Shown: positions 17,772 to 27,115 of the stretch, one piece after another
Numbering within the stretch: the first letter of the stretch is position 1
How the letters are laid out: each line of letters starts with the position of its first letter
From: Pandoraea sp. PE-S2T-3
GTDB lineage: Bacteria; Pseudomonadota; Gammaproteobacteria; Burkholderiales; Burkholderiaceae
Reading direction: 5' to 3'
DNA length: 64,000 bases
Assembly (NCBI RefSeq): GCF_002179965.1
Contig: NZ_NGUQ01000037.1
Span: 372,001 to 436,000 of the forward strand
Made by a program: the position numbers and the translations under genes
Notes under the pieces: generated by a model
The model's input: the letters and a program-made list of their open reading frames with translations, nothing else
What the model was told of the DNA's origin: nothing
The model's database searches: none

Positions 17772-18746
17772 TCAAACCTTCCTCGTCCGCGCGTCATGAC
17801 CAAACTTCTCCCGATAGGCGGCCGGACTCGTATGGGCGATACGTCGGAAGTGTCTGCGCATCGATTCTTCCGACCCAAAGCCTGCTAGCTCGGCGATGCG
17901 CAGCATCGGCATGGACGGTTGCGCTTCGAGTAACTCTCGCGCCACTGCCACGCGCTCGTGCGTCAGCCATTCGTAGGGTGCCATGCCGGTAGCGTCCTGA
18001 AAATGCCGTTGCAAGGTGCGTGGACTCATCGCCGCACGTTCGGCAAGCGAGCGCAGGGTGTGCGGTAAGGCCGGATGTTGGCGTGCCCAGTCGATCAACT
18101 TCGCCAGACGACCGCTTTCGTCGCGCGGCATTGGTCGCGGTACAAACTGTGCCTGACCGCCCTCGCGGTGCGGGGGCACCACCAGCCGCTGGGCAACACG
18201 ATTGGCGACTGCGCTTCCGTAATCCCGTCGCACCAGATGGAGGAGCATGTCGAGTCCCGCCGCCGATCCTGCCGACGTAATGATCTGACCTTCGTCGACA
18301 TACAGCGCATCCGACTGCACGCGCAACTTCGGGTAGCGCTGCTGTAGTTTCTCGGCGTAGCGCCAGTGGGTCGTCACCGTCTTGCCGTCGAGCACGTCGG
18401 CCGCCGCCAATACAAATACGCCCGAACAGATCGAGCAAAGACGTGCGCCACGCCGATGGGCTGCGCGAATCTTCTTCAGCAGCGCCTCAGGCGGCACTTC
18501 GTCCGGGTCACGCCAACCGGGCACCACGATCGTGTTAGCACTGTCGAGTCGCTTGAGCGCGTAGGGCGCGGTGACGGTGATGCCGCCGGCCGCACGCAGC
18601 GGTCCGGGCTCGATAGCGCAAACGCTGAAGCGGTACCAGTCGACGCCGAGTTCGGGGCGCTCCAGTGCGAACAATTCGGTGACGCAGCCAAATTCGAAAG
18701 TACAGAGCCGGTCATAAGCCAACGCAACGATGAGACGATTTTCCAT
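17772..18746 (-). CDS. ftrA: GlxA/FtrA-type transcriptional regulator (DJ-1/PfpI domain plus AraC HTH)
   Basis: 324 residues. The N-terminal 185 residues form a class-I glutamine-amidotransferase-like (DJ-1/PfpI) fold, with the nucleophile-elbow cysteine Cys107 in LCSICSGVFVLAAADVLDGKTVTTHW. The C-terminal 100 residues carry the AraC double HTH (TLRSLAERAAMSPRTLQRHFQDATG; RIAELAGFGSEESMRRHFRRIAHTSPAAYR). It is divergent from a rhodanese gene, a pairing common for FtrA in Burkholderia-type genomes. The effector is unknown. Control of the rhodanese gene is inferred from position. Confidence 0.88.
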   Translation of the reverse strand: MENRLIVALAYDRLCTFEFGCVTELFALERPELGVDWYRFSVCAIEPGPLRAAGGITVTAPYALKRLDSANTIVVPGWRDPDEVPPEALLKKIRAAHRRGARLCSICSGVFVLAAADVLDGKTVTTHWRYAEKLQQRYPKLRVQSDALYVDEGQIITSAGSAAGLDMLLHLVRRDYGSAVANRVAQRLVVPPHREGGQAQFVPRPMPRDESGRLAKLIDWARQHPALPHTLRSLAERAAMSPRTLQRHFQDATGMAPYEWLTHERVAVARELLEAQPSMPMLRIAELAGFGSEESMRRHFRRIAHTSPAAYREKFGHDARTRKV

Positions 18747-18872
18747 GGCGTAATGTTACCGGATATTGTCATTTGCGACACTTATCGGCTTGATAGTGCG
18801 ACGGCAAAATGAGGGTTCCCAAATCGCGCTGCCCGGGCATCACGGGTACCGCATCCTCCTTCGACAAAACCT

Positions 18873-19292
18873 ATGTCCACCCTCAGCGAAAATAACGCCG
18901 TTACTGCCATCCCCGCCGCCGAGAGCACCGCGGCACTTGCCCACTTTCGCGCGTCACTGCAATTTGAAACCGATTGCTCCGATGTTGCCAGTGCACTGGC
19001 CAGCGGATCACCCGGCTTCGTGTTGCTCGACGTTCGAAGTCCGGCGCTGTTTGCTCGTGGCCACGTTCCTGGCGCCGTGAACTTAATGCACGGCAAGATC
19101 ATCGCGTCGAAGCTCGCCGATTATTCGCACGACACACTCTTCGTCACCTACTGCGCGGGACCGCACTGCAATGGCGCAACGCGAGGCGCCATTCGGCTGG
19201 CGCAGTTGGGACGGCCAGTGAAGGTGATGATCGGCGGTGTTACCGGATGGCTCGACGAAGGTTTCGACCTTGCCGTGAGCGAGCTTGAGTGA
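18873..19292 (+). CDS. Single-domain rhodanese-like sulfurtransferase
   Basis: 139 residues. The rhodanese motif FVLLDVRSPALFARGHVPGAVNL is at about 49-71. The active-site loop carries Cys94 (VTYCAGPHCNGA), and GRPVKVMIGGVTGWLDEGF lies near the C-terminus. The conserved cysteine would carry persulfide sulfur from a donor to an acceptor in the cytoplasm. It is divergent from ftrA, which probably regulates it. Confidence 0.9.
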   Translation: MSTLSENNAVTAIPAAESTAALAHFRASLQFETDCSDVASALASGSPGFVLLDVRSPALFARGHVPGAVNLMHGKIIASKLADYSHDTLFVTYCAGPHCNGATRGAIRLAQLGRPVKVMIGGVTGWLDEGFDLAVSELE

Positions 19293-19426
19293 TCGATCCG
19301 AGTAGGCGTTGATGAGGGGCTTGCGCTCAAAGATCGGCAAAGAGCGGCCAGTTGTGAATTGACGCAGAATACGGGCTGAAGCAGCAGCACCGCGTTTTAC
19401 ACAACCACAAACCACTGAGGCGACAA

Positions 19427-20044
19427 ATGGTTGATTGGTCTGTTATTGCGACAGTCTTTTCTGTCTATGCGGCGAGCGCCGTCATCCCCGGGCCGAACTT
19501 TGTCGCAATCACGCACAAGGCGGTAACCGGCAAACGCTCCGATGCGCTCGCGCTTGTCGCCGGAATCGTGACGGTGAATCTGTTCTGGGCGACATGCGCC
19601 ATTCTTGGTATCGGCGTGGTGTTCGCGATGTTCCCATGGCTTGCTGTCGGCGTCAGGCTTGTTGGCGCGGCCTATCTGATCTGGTTCGGACTGCGGCTCG
19701 TTGTGTCGGCGCGGGCAAGTCCCTCGGAAGCACGTTACCCACCGAAGATGCCTCGGTTTCGCGGCGCCTTCCTGCAAGGTGTCGCGACAAATATCGCGAA
19801 CCCGAAGTCCATCGCTTTTTATGCGGCGGTGTTTTCCTCAGCGGTGCCCGCCCACGTTTCCACGCAGACGTTCTTTGCGATGCTGGTGACTGTCGGTGTT
19901 TCAGCGACGTGCTGGTACGGCGCCGTTGCGCTCGTGCTATCGCATGCGACGATTGCGACGGCGTATCGCCGCGCGAAGACATGGATTGACCTCACGTGTG
20001 GAGGGCTCATGATCGCGCTGGGAATCCGGCAGGCATTTCGGTAA
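19427..20044 (+). CDS. LysE-family amino-acid/small-molecule exporter
   Basis: 205 residues with five to six hydrophobic segments. The family signature is near the N-terminus (YAASAVIPGPNFVAITHKAVTGKRSDALALVAGIVTVNLFWA). FLQGVATNIANPKSIAFYAAVF is at about 105-126. GAGG precedes the ATG. It would export an amino acid or homoserine-lactone-like compound across the inner membrane. The substrate is not deducible. It stands alone on its strand, 134 bases after the rhodanese gene. Confidence 0.9.
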   Translation: MVDWSVIATVFSVYAASAVIPGPNFVAITHKAVTGKRSDALALVAGIVTVNLFWATCAILGIGVVFAMFPWLAVGVRLVGAAYLIWFGLRLVVSARASPSEARYPPKMPRFRGAFLQGVATNIANPKSIAFYAAVFSSAVPAHVSTQTFFAMLVTVGVSATCWYGAVALVLSHATIATAYRRAKTWIDLTCGGLMIALGIRQAFR

Positions 20045-20276
20045 CAAAGCGCGCAACCGCTCAACGTTTTATCAATCAAAAAGTAGCAATCCGAGTCGAC
20101 ACGTCTAATGTTTCATCTGTCGAAAACACGTTCGGCCGATCGCGATCGAAGCACCAAAAACATCCCACGCATACGGTATAGAAGCATCGATCAATGTCAC
20201 CCAATTAGGTGATACATCGCCCCGAAACTCGCGACTAGAATTGCGACAGGCAATCCACCTTTGGAGCCCTTGTCAC

Positions 20277-20744
20277 ATGAATGCATATCTATTGCGGGTG
20301 TTCGTCGTGTTGGTTTTATCTGCCGGACTCGGCCTGTCTGGCCAAGCTTGGGCCGGTGCCACTTACGGCGTTGATGACGCGGGCATTATTCCGCAGATGG
20401 ATCAGGGCTGTACCAGCCCCAACTGCGAAAGAAATACCATCCTTCCGATAACCAACAGTACGGGTGAAGCTGCGGTTTGCATTCAGCCCGGTATGGAAAG
20501 CGCCAGCTACAAGTACACGGGCTCGAACCAGTTCATTCTCGTCTACGGCTATCACAACGCCTGCGGGTTCGTTTCTTTCGTCTGGGTGAAGCATCAGGGG
20601 CAATGGCATAACGCTGGTCTTGCCCAGCCGCGTCAGAACGTCGCCGTAGGGATCACCTTCGATACGGCGCAAGGCGACCCGCCCAACGTCATCATGTTTT
20701 GCCGTACCGCAGGCGCGCCACGCGATGATCTGCATTGTCAGTGA
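20277..20744 (+). CDS. Secreted hypothetical protein with six cysteines
   Basis: 155 residues from the ATG at 20277. This start gives a direct signal peptide (MNAYLLRVFVVLVLSAGLGLSGQAWA, cut near residue 26), whereas the upstream extension to 20241 does not. The mature protein has six cysteines, in GCTSPNC, AVCIQPG, HNACGF, MFCRT and HCQ. That number suits three disulfides in the periplasm or outside the cell. I do not recognise a family. A clear intrinsic terminator follows, so it is a one-gene transcription unit. Confidence 0.7.
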   Translation: MNAYLLRVFVVLVLSAGLGLSGQAWAGATYGVDDAGIIPQMDQGCTSPNCERNTILPITNSTGEAAVCIQPGMESASYKYTGSNQFILVYGYHNACGFVSFVWVKHQGQWHNAGLAQPRQNVAVGITFDTAQGDPPNVIMFCRTAGAPRDDLHCQ

Positions 20745-20797
20745 GAGCGCGTGATCGACAAATTGTGGTTCGACCGTATCGTACAAATTCATTTGAA

Positions 20798-20824
20798 AGC
20801 CGCTCCCGTGAGCGGCTTTTTTTT
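20798..20824 (+). terminator. Intrinsic terminator
   Basis: An 8-bp perfect stem (AGCCGCTC 20798-20805 / GAGCGGCT 20810-20817) with a 4-base loop is followed by a run of eight T. It lies 54 bases after the secreted hypothetical gene and ends its transcript. Confidence 0.9.
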
Positions 20825-20877
20825 CGGCTATACCGACGTACGCACGATTTGCATGAATGCCGGACGATCGAGATTCC

Positions 20878-22083
20878 TCATCTGCCATCCCGCCGCGCAG
20901 CCACCAGATTCACCACCAACGCCACCGTCATCGCCGCACTCCCCACGACGAACAACACTGCATAGTTGCCCCGCGTCGCGGCAAACAAAAACGACATCCC
21001 GTAAGCGGCCCCGGCCTGCAACGTCGCGAAGCTCGTCGTCGCCGTACTCCACGCGCCCTTCTGTGCAGAAGGGTGGTGTACCAGCAGCTCATTCACGCGG
21101 CCCAGCACAAGTGGCACGATGCCCGGCGTGAACGCGCCCATCACCAGACTCGACACAATCAACCCCGGCAACCCGAGCCCCAACACCGGCAGCAACACCG
21201 CAACAATCTGCGAAACGTAAGCGACCCGCAGCGCTCGCCCGAACCCAATCCTGTCCGCCAGATGCCCCGCAAAGATCGGCCCAAGGATCGCACCCAGCCC
21301 GTACAGCACCCAAAAGTGCGCCCCGGCATCCAGCCCCTTGCCGAGACCGCGCGCCACGTAATCCACAAGAAAGATCATGTGCGGCACCAGCACTACGGCA
21401 TTCAGCGCGTATTCCAGATACAACGCGCGCAGTGTCAGTGAACTAGCCGGCCGACGATGTGCATGCGCAGTGGGAGCCACCGCGACGGCGGGCGTTCCCG
21501 ACGGCCATCCACGCCATCCCACGACCGAAAGCGCGAGCGAGACGATACCCAACCCGATCCACGTCTGCGAAAGACCTTGCCGCAGCAACAGCGGCACCAG
21601 CGTGCCCGACGCCGCAATCCCCAGCCCAATGCCTGCAAAGATTGCGCCGCTCACGATGCCGCGCCGCGACGGCGGTACATGACCCAACACCGTCGGTGCC
21701 GCAAGCACCATCAGCACGCCGCCGGAGAAACCCGATGCGAAGCGCCATGAGAAGAACCACAGAAACGACAGCGGCCACGCACACGCGAGAAACGCGACAG
21801 CGGTGAGCAGCATCATCGCGCGCAGGATCGTGACGGTCGGTGCGTAGCGCGCAAGCGCCCGTGCACCGAGCGCCCCCGCGAGATAGCCGCCGAGATTGGC
21901 CGCGCCAAGATAAGCGGCCGTCGACGCAGCAAACCAGTGCGCGCCAATAATCGCCGGAAGCAGGGCGCTGTATGCGAAGCGGGCGAAGCCGATGCCGATC
22001 AGACTTGCGCTGGCGGCAGACAACGTGGCACGCCACGCATTGAAGGGGGCGGCTGACGTGCCGCCAAGCGTTGCGTTTTGCAT
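20878..22083 (-). CDS. MFS transporter of the YbfB/YjiJ family
   Basis: 401 residues from the ATG at 22083, which has GGAG about six bases upstream. An in-frame ATG at 22110 has no such site. Twelve hydrophobic segments are seen. The N-terminal segment has LIGIGFARFAYSALLPAII, and the loop after segment 2 has LGGYLAGALGARALARYAP, both typical of the YbfB/YjiJ group. A Pro/Ala-rich cytoplasmic loop separates the two halves. The substrate is unknown. The LysR gene on the same strand upstream could regulate it. Confidence 0.85.
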   Translation of the reverse strand: MQNATLGGTSAAPFNAWRATLSAASASLIGIGFARFAYSALLPAIIGAHWFAASTAAYLGAANLGGYLAGALGARALARYAPTVTILRAMMLLTAVAFLACAWPLSFLWFFSWRFASGFSGGVLMVLAAPTVLGHVPPSRRGIVSGAIFAGIGLGIAASGTLVPLLLRQGLSQTWIGLGIVSLALSVVGWRGWPSGTPAVAVAPTAHAHRRPASSLTLRALYLEYALNAVVLVPHMIFLVDYVARGLGKGLDAGAHFWVLYGLGAILGPIFAGHLADRIGFGRALRVAYVSQIVAVLLPVLGLGLPGLIVSSLVMGAFTPGIVPLVLGRVNELLVHHPSAQKGAWSTATTSFATLQAGAAYGMSFLFAATRGNYAVLFVVGSAAMTVALVVNLVAARRDGR

Positions 22084-22222
22084 GTGGACTCCGGGGCGCG
22101 CGTGGTGCATGTCCCATGCCGGACCACGCGCAAAAGCGATGGAGTCAGTGTAGGTGCCGCGAGCCCGACGGAGAACGGCCGCGCCCCGGAAGTCATTCTT
22201 CCGCGCGGCGTACGAATCGTCG

Positions 22223-23149
22223 TTACGCTTTCTCCGCCACCTTGTTCACGCGCACGAAATGCTTGCGCAGGCGCGGCACCGCGAAGTCGACGAACGCGCG
22301 CACTTTTGGGACGGCGAGGCGTCCCTGCGGTGTGATGACGTGCACGGGCATTGGCGGATGCTCATACTCGCGCAACACGATCTGCAACGTGCCGCGCTCG
22401 ATCTCGTCGACCATGTGATAAGTCAGCATCCGCGCCACACCGTGGCCGGCCACGGCCGACGCAATTGCCGCACGAATCGAATTGACGATCAGCCTCGGCG
22501 TGAACTGCACCACCTGCGGCACCGACCCCCGCCCGCTCGCCGGAAAACGCCACGAGTCGATCCCGAAGTAGGTCATCGACACGATCTGATGCTTCGCTAG
22601 ATCGGCGGGTGTCTCGATAGGCGCGTGCGATGCAAGATAGTCAGGCGACGCGGCAATCACCCGTCGGACTTCGCCAACCTGTGTCGCGACGAGCGATGAG
22701 TCGGGCAAATGCGCCACGCGTAGCGCCACGTCGATGCCTTCATCAATCAGGCTGACCGGAACGTCGCTCAACGCAAGCCGCACGGTCACGGCCGGATACC
22801 GTTCGATGAAGGCATCGACGATCTCCCGCATCAGCGTCTCGCCGGCAGCCAAGGGCGACGCAACGGTGAGCAAGCCGCGCGGGCCGGAACGTTCACCGGC
22901 GGCGAGTACGTCGGCTTCGTCCAGATCGAGCAGAATGCGCCGGCAGGCGGCGGCGTAGCGCTCACCGGCGGCGCTCAGCCGGATGGTGCGCGTGGTGCGA
23001 TGTAACAGAGCCGTGCCGGTATGGGCTTCAAGATACGCGATGGCGCGGCTCACGGCGGCGGCCGAGCGCCCCAGGCGGCGAGCGGCACCGGCGAGGCTGC
23101 CTTCGTCGAGGGTCGCGACGAAGACCTTCATCGCATCGATTCTGTCCAT
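22223..23149 (-). CDS. LysR-family transcriptional regulator
   Basis: 308 residues. The N-terminal winged HTH is MDRIDAMKVFVATLDEGSLAGAARRLGRSAAAVSRAIAYLEAHTG. The effector domain follows (LLTVASPLAAGETLMREIVDAFIERYPAVTVRLAL). The LysR group that starts with MDRIDAMKVF often controls oxidoreductase or transporter genes. It lies 139 bases upstream of the MFS gene on the same strand. Confidence 0.92.
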   Translation of the reverse strand: MDRIDAMKVFVATLDEGSLAGAARRLGRSAAAVSRAIAYLEAHTGTALLHRTTRTIRLSAAGERYAAACRRILLDLDEADVLAAGERSGPRGLLTVASPLAAGETLMREIVDAFIERYPAVTVRLALSDVPVSLIDEGIDVALRVAHLPDSSLVATQVGEVRRVIAASPDYLASHAPIETPADLAKHQIVSMTYFGIDSWRFPASGRGSVPQVVQFTPRLIVNSIRAAIASAVAGHGVARMLTYHMVDEIERGTLQIVLREYEHPPMPVHVITPQGRLAVPKVRAFVDFAVPRLRKHFVRVNKVAEKA

Positions 23150-23201
23150 GAGCTTGGTGGGATGACGGTTTGGTAGTGACTTGGACGCGGGTGAACGGTT
23201 C

Positions 23202-23258
23202 GAATAGCCCGAATAGCCCGAACAGGGCGAATAGTGCTAGTAGAGCGTTTAGAGCGTT
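23202..23258 (+). repeat. Cluster of short tandem 9-base repeats
   Basis: GAATAGCCC occurs twice in tandem (23202-23219), followed by two diverged copies (GAACAGGGC, GAATAGTGC). Then TAGAGCGTT occurs twice in tandem (23241-23258). The cluster lies in the 224-base gap between the LysR gene and the GST gene. It may be slippage-prone DNA or repeated binding sites. Confidence 0.55.
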
Positions 23259-23373
23259 TGACCGGGTTCCGTAAGGCTGTGTGGCCCAGCAACGGGGCTG
23301 ATGGGCAAGATTACCCCTAAATCCGCCAATACGGCGACAATGGCGTTCGGATCAACCGCCGGAGTCCGAACGT

Positions 23374-24045
23374 ATGATCACCGTCCATCACCTGAACAAC
23401 TCCCGCTCGCAACGCGTGCTCTGGTTGCTCGAAGAGCTTGGCCTGCCGTACGAACTGCGCCATTACGCCCGGGACCCCAACACGATGCTTGCGCCACCGG
23501 AGCTTCGGCAGGTCCACCCGCTCGGGAAGTCGCCGGTTCTCACCGACGGTGACCTGACCCTGGCCGAGTCGGGCGCCATCATCGAGTATCTGGTCGATCG
23601 TTACGGCGAAGGGCGATTGGCCCCGCCGCGCGATACCCCCGAACGCCTGCGCTGGACCTACTGGCTGCACTACGCCGAAGGTTCCGCGATGCCGCCCTTG
23701 CTGCTCAAGCTCGTGGCGTTGCGCATCGCAAGCGCGCCCATGCCGTTTTTCGTCCGTCCCATCGCCCGCAAGATCAGCGGCACGTTGCAGTCGAGCTTTG
23801 TCGATCCGCAATTGGCGCTGCACTTCGGCTATGTGAACGACGAACTGGCGAAGACCGGCTGGTTCGTCGGCGACAGCTTCAGCGCGGCCGATGTCCAGAT
23901 GAGCTTCCCGCTCGAGGCTGCGGCCGCGCGCGGCGACGCGAAGGGCCGTTGGCCGGCCATCGAAGACTTTCTCAAACGCATTCATTCACGTGAGGCTTAC
24001 CAGCGCGCACTCGCGCGTGGCGGCCCCTATGAACTGTTGAGTTGA
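23374..24045 (+). CDS. Glutathione S-transferase
   Basis: 223 residues. The thioredoxin-like N-terminal domain (ITVHHLNNSRSQRVLWLLEELGLPYELRHY, then GKSPVLTDGDLTLAESGAIIEYLVDRYG) contains the cis-Pro and the glutathione gamma-glutamyl-binding ESGAI motif at about 68-72. The catalytic position holds Asn/Ser (NNSRSQR). The helical C-terminal domain carries WFVGDSFSAADVQMSFPLE. It is a cytosolic GST, likely for detoxification. The specific substrate is unknown. Confidence 0.93.
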   Translation: MITVHHLNNSRSQRVLWLLEELGLPYELRHYARDPNTMLAPPELRQVHPLGKSPVLTDGDLTLAESGAIIEYLVDRYGEGRLAPPRDTPERLRWTYWLHYAEGSAMPPLLLKLVALRIASAPMPFFVRPIARKISGTLQSSFVDPQLALHFGYVNDELAKTGWFVGDSFSAADVQMSFPLEAAAARGDAKGRWPAIEDFLKRIHSREAYQRALARGGPYELLS

Positions 24046-24144
24046 CGCGGCCACGCCAAGCCGTGTCAGTCATGCCCGAATCCGTTAGCTTCTTTCACCC
24101 CTGACATCACGACATCACTGACGTCCTACGCCACACACGACATC

Positions 24145-24684
24145 ATGAAAACCATTGTCGCTTCGTTGCTCGCCACCGCCGCCGTCGTTCTGACGCCTGT
24201 CACCCACGCCGCAGAAGGCATGCCGCCCGTGCCCGGTGCCGCGTTGTCGGCGGCCGGTGCCGAAGGCCTCAACCCGTCTGCTACGCCGGTCCCCACGGTG
24301 TCCGCTGCCCAGATGGCCGCTAACAAACAGGCCGTCCTCGCGTTCTACGAGGCGGGTCTGAATCGCAAGGATTTCGATGCAGCGCGCCAGTATCTGGGCA
24401 CGCAGTACATTCAGCACAATCCGAACGCAGCCGACGGCGTGGAAGGCTTCGGCAAGTTTCTCGATTTCCTGCGCAAGAACCAGCCCGATTCGCATAGCGA
24501 TATCGTGCGCGCCTTCGCCGACGGGGATTACGTGATTCTGCACGTGCGCAAGGTGCCGCACCCGGGCGACGCGCCGATTGCCATCGTCGACATCTTCCGG
24601 CTCGACAAGGGCAAGATCGTCGAACACTGGGACGTGTCGCAGCAGGTGCCCGCCAAGACGGTCAGCGGCAACCCGATGTTCTGA
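24145..24684 (+). CDS. Exported SnoaL/NTF2-like protein
   Basis: 179 residues with a signal peptide (MKTIVASLLATAAVVLTPVTHA, cut near residue 22-24). A linker of about 40 residues leads to an NTF2-like domain at about 55-175: ANKQAVLAFYEAGLNRKDFDAARQYLG, YIQHNPNAADGVEGFGKFLDFL, and VDIFRLDKGKIVEHWDVSQQVP. These are typical of the SnoaL polyketide-cyclase-like family often found as periplasmic proteins in Burkholderiales. The function is unknown. Confidence 0.85.
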   Translation: MKTIVASLLATAAVVLTPVTHAAEGMPPVPGAALSAAGAEGLNPSATPVPTVSAAQMAANKQAVLAFYEAGLNRKDFDAARQYLGTQYIQHNPNAADGVEGFGKFLDFLRKNQPDSHSDIVRAFADGDYVILHVRKVPHPGDAPIAIVDIFRLDKGKIVEHWDVSQQVPAKTVSGNPMF

Positions 24685-24714
24685 TCCGTATCACGGCTTG
24701 CCGTGATGTATCAG
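24681..24714. terminator. Bidirectional terminator-like hairpin
   Basis: ATCACGG / CCGTGAT form a 7-bp stem around CTTG, with an outer CTGAT / ATCAG pair. The structure spans exactly the stop codons of two convergent genes (the SnoaL-like gene and the DUF2252 gene). It probably stops transcription from both sides, though no strong T-run is present. Confidence 0.55.
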
Positions 24715-26027
24715 GTCTCGCCTGAAATCACCCGCTTGCAGTGTTCGAGATAGGCGGCTTCGTGCTCGCTCATCAGTTGCACAACGCTGTTCCAAAGCCA
24801 CACGGGCGCGTCGATCGACTTCGAGCGGTTGCGTTGCAGTTCAGTGAGCCACGAGCGGCAGGTGGCATCGTCCATTTGCCGCGCGTGGGCTTGTCCGACC
24901 ACGTGCGCGAGGTAGTACGCGATTTCGGCGGCGTCGTTGACGGTGAGCGTTTCGATGCTGAGCTTGAGATCCTGCGGCAGCAACTCGCGAATGATGATCG
25001 AGCGATCCATCATGCGCGCCGCGCGCATGCGGTCACCGAGAAACGGCGAGAGATGCTGCGCCCCTTTGACAACCCGCTCGGCGTTGTCGCGCGGCATGCG
25101 AACGCCGGGGTAGCGCGGCGCGGCGGCTTTCACGCCTTCCTTCAGATCCATCAGACAGAGGTCGTCGCCTTGCACGACACCGCCGTCCACATCCAGCAGT
25201 ACCGCATAGCGAAGCCGTCCCAGCGAACTGCACCCCTTGACCCAATACGCGGCGTCGAGCACTTCGACATGCCCGTCGTCTGGGCGCCCGCGTAAATCGG
25301 TCGCGAGACGCGCGATGGTTTCCCGCTGAAAGAGCGCGTCGATCTCGTTCTTCTCGGTCTTGCTCAGTGGCCAGAATCGCCGGCCGAGCGGAATCGTCGG
25401 ACGGATATCCTCGATGCGCTCCAGTGCCAGATGTTTCCACGAGCGCTTGGTTGCCTGCCGCAAGATCAAATCGACCACTTTCGGGCGTTCGTAGTCGTCT
25501 TCGGCGGCGGCGTTCTTCGTGCCCTTGGCGGACTTGCTGCTCGCCTTGCCTGCGCGCTTCCCGTTGCGCTTGCGCCCGTTCGAACTCTCGTCATCCGGGG
25601 CATCACCGCGTTCGAACGCCGACTCGTAGCCGTGCGTGAGCGCTTCGAGCATATGGATGACGGTAAGGCCGGAGAGGGACGAGCCGCGTGCGGCGCTCGC
25701 CAGTGACAACGCCAGCCGCACTAGATCGTGAACCGGGTTGCCGATGACGGTCTGATCGAGATCGCGAATATGGATTTCGACATGACCGCGTGCGTTGGCC
25801 AGCGGCCCGAGATTGCCAGTGTGGCAGTCACCGCAGATCCAGATGGCCGGCCCCTGCGGCAAATTGACGTCCGCGTTGCTTAGCCACTCATAAAAACGGA
25901 TCGTACTGCCACGGACATAAGCGTGAGGCGAGCGCGCCATCTTGCGCGCCCGTTCGCTGGTCAGACGCGCCATTCGCTCGTCCGGCGTGGCCCAACTGTG
26001 CTTTTTGCGGTGCTTGCCGTTTGCCAT
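24711..26027 (-). CDS. DUF2252 family protein
   Basis: 438 residues from the ATG at 26027, which has GGGAG nine bases upstream. An upstream in-frame ATG at 26063 is less well supported. Family motifs include MARSPHAYVRGSTIRFYEW, WICGDCHTGNLGPLAN (kinase-like HGDxHxxN arrangement), IRDLDQTVIGNPVHDLVRLALSLASAARG and the C-terminal VGQAHARQMDD. A Lys/Ser/Asn-rich insert of about 30 residues follows position 155. The fold resembles aminoglycoside-phosphotransferase-type kinases. No substrate is known for the family. Confidence 0.85.
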   Translation of the reverse strand: MANGKHRKKHSWATPDERMARLTSERARKMARSPHAYVRGSTIRFYEWLSNADVNLPQGPAIWICGDCHTGNLGPLANARGHVEIHIRDLDQTVIGNPVHDLVRLALSLASAARGSSLSGLTVIHMLEALTHGYESAFERGDAPDDESSNGRKRNGKRAGKASSKSAKGTKNAAAEDDYERPKVVDLILRQATKRSWKHLALERIEDIRPTIPLGRRFWPLSKTEKNEIDALFQRETIARLATDLRGRPDDGHVEVLDAAYWVKGCSSLGRLRYAVLLDVDGGVVQGDDLCLMDLKEGVKAAAPRYPGVRMPRDNAERVVKGAQHLSPFLGDRMRAARMMDRSIIIRELLPQDLKLSIETLTVNDAAEIAYYLAHVVGQAHARQMDDATCRSWLTELQRNRSKSIDAPVWLWNSVVQLMSEHEAAYLEHCKRVISGET

Positions 26028-26123
26028 ATCGTCAGCTCCCTGAGCGCACACCGCGCGGGCCACGGTGTTGAATCCTGGTCCCGCGCGGCGTTGCAGTGCC
26101 CTCAGTGTCAGCGAAATGGCAAC

Positions 26124-26978
26124 TCAGTGGCAAGTCACCAGCGAATTCACCACATCGGCGAGCGTTGTGGTGCCTTGACGCGGCGTGCCTTCAAAACTGA
26201 GCCAGCCCGCGTTGAAGCCGTCGAGCATTTGCGTGCGCGGAATCGGGTTGCGCATGCCTTGCGCTTTGAAGCGGGCTTCCCATTCGGCACGCGGCACTTC
26301 GCGGGCTTCGATGGGGCGGCCAAGGGCAAGACCCAGCGCGTCGGCCAGTATCGCTGGCGATACCAGCGCGGGGCCAGCCAGCTCGATCACGCGTTTGCCT
26401 TCCCACGGCTCGCACAGCAGGTGAGCCGCCGTGCTGCCGACGTCGGCGGTCGCCACCATCGGGATCGCGCGATCCAGCGGCGTGAGATAGCTCTCCAGCA
26501 CACCGTCAGTGCGGGCGCGCGCGACATCCCACGCGGCGTTCTCCATGAACCATGCCGCGCGCAGGAACGTGATCGGCAGGGGCAGGGCACCGAGGTGTTG
26601 CTCCAATGCCGACAACTGGGAGAGCAGGCTGGTTTGCGTGGCTTGCGCGCCCACGGTCGACAGGCAGACGACACGCGCGGGACGCGTCGCTTGCAGCGCC
26701 TTCGATACCGCAGTAATGACGGCACGTGACTCGGCAAAGTCGGGCGACGGATCGAAGGTCGGCGGAAGCAGCACAAACACCGCCTCTGCACCGGTAAAGG
26801 CCCGGGTGAGCGCGTCGGCGTCCGTCATGTCGGCAAGTGCGACATCGCAACCGCGCGCCTGCCACGCCGCCCCCTTGGCGGCATTGCGCACCACGGCGCG
26901 CACTGCCTCGCCTTGGGCCAGCAACGTTTCGGCGAGGGCACCGCCGACTTGTCCGGTAATTCCTGTAATGGCGTACAT
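26124..26978 (-). CDS. NmrA-like NAD(P)-dependent sugar epimerase/quinone-reductase-like protein
   Basis: 284 residues. I start it at the ATG at 26978 because it has GAGG upstream and begins directly with the Rossmann motif MYAITGITGQVGG. An earlier in-frame start at 27065 would add a tail without similarity. AVVRNAAKGAAWQARGCDVALADMTDADAL and VFVLLPPTFDPSPDF fit the NmrA/QOR2-like atypical SDR group. It is divergent from a LysR gene (138-base gap), a common arrangement for these reductases. Confidence 0.88.
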   Translation of the reverse strand: MYAITGITGQVGGALAETLLAQGEAVRAVVRNAAKGAAWQARGCDVALADMTDADALTRAFTGAEAVFVLLPPTFDPSPDFAESRAVITAVSKALQATRPARVVCLSTVGAQATQTSLLSQLSALEQHLGALPLPITFLRAAWFMENAAWDVARARTDGVLESYLTPLDRAIPMVATADVGSTAAHLLCEPWEGKRVIELAGPALVSPAILADALGLALGRPIEAREVPRAEWEARFKAQGMRNPIPRTQMLDGFNAGWLSFEGTPRQGTTTLADVVNSLVTCH

Positions 26979-27115
26979 CTCAAATCCTCTGAAAACTGCG
27001 GTCCACACCGCGTTGGACGCCATTGTCGGTACCTGCATAACATTTCGCGATAACATGAGTGTCATTTGATTAATGCCAAAATGGCATGAAATGCGGCAGG
27101 CGGAGGCACCACGAC

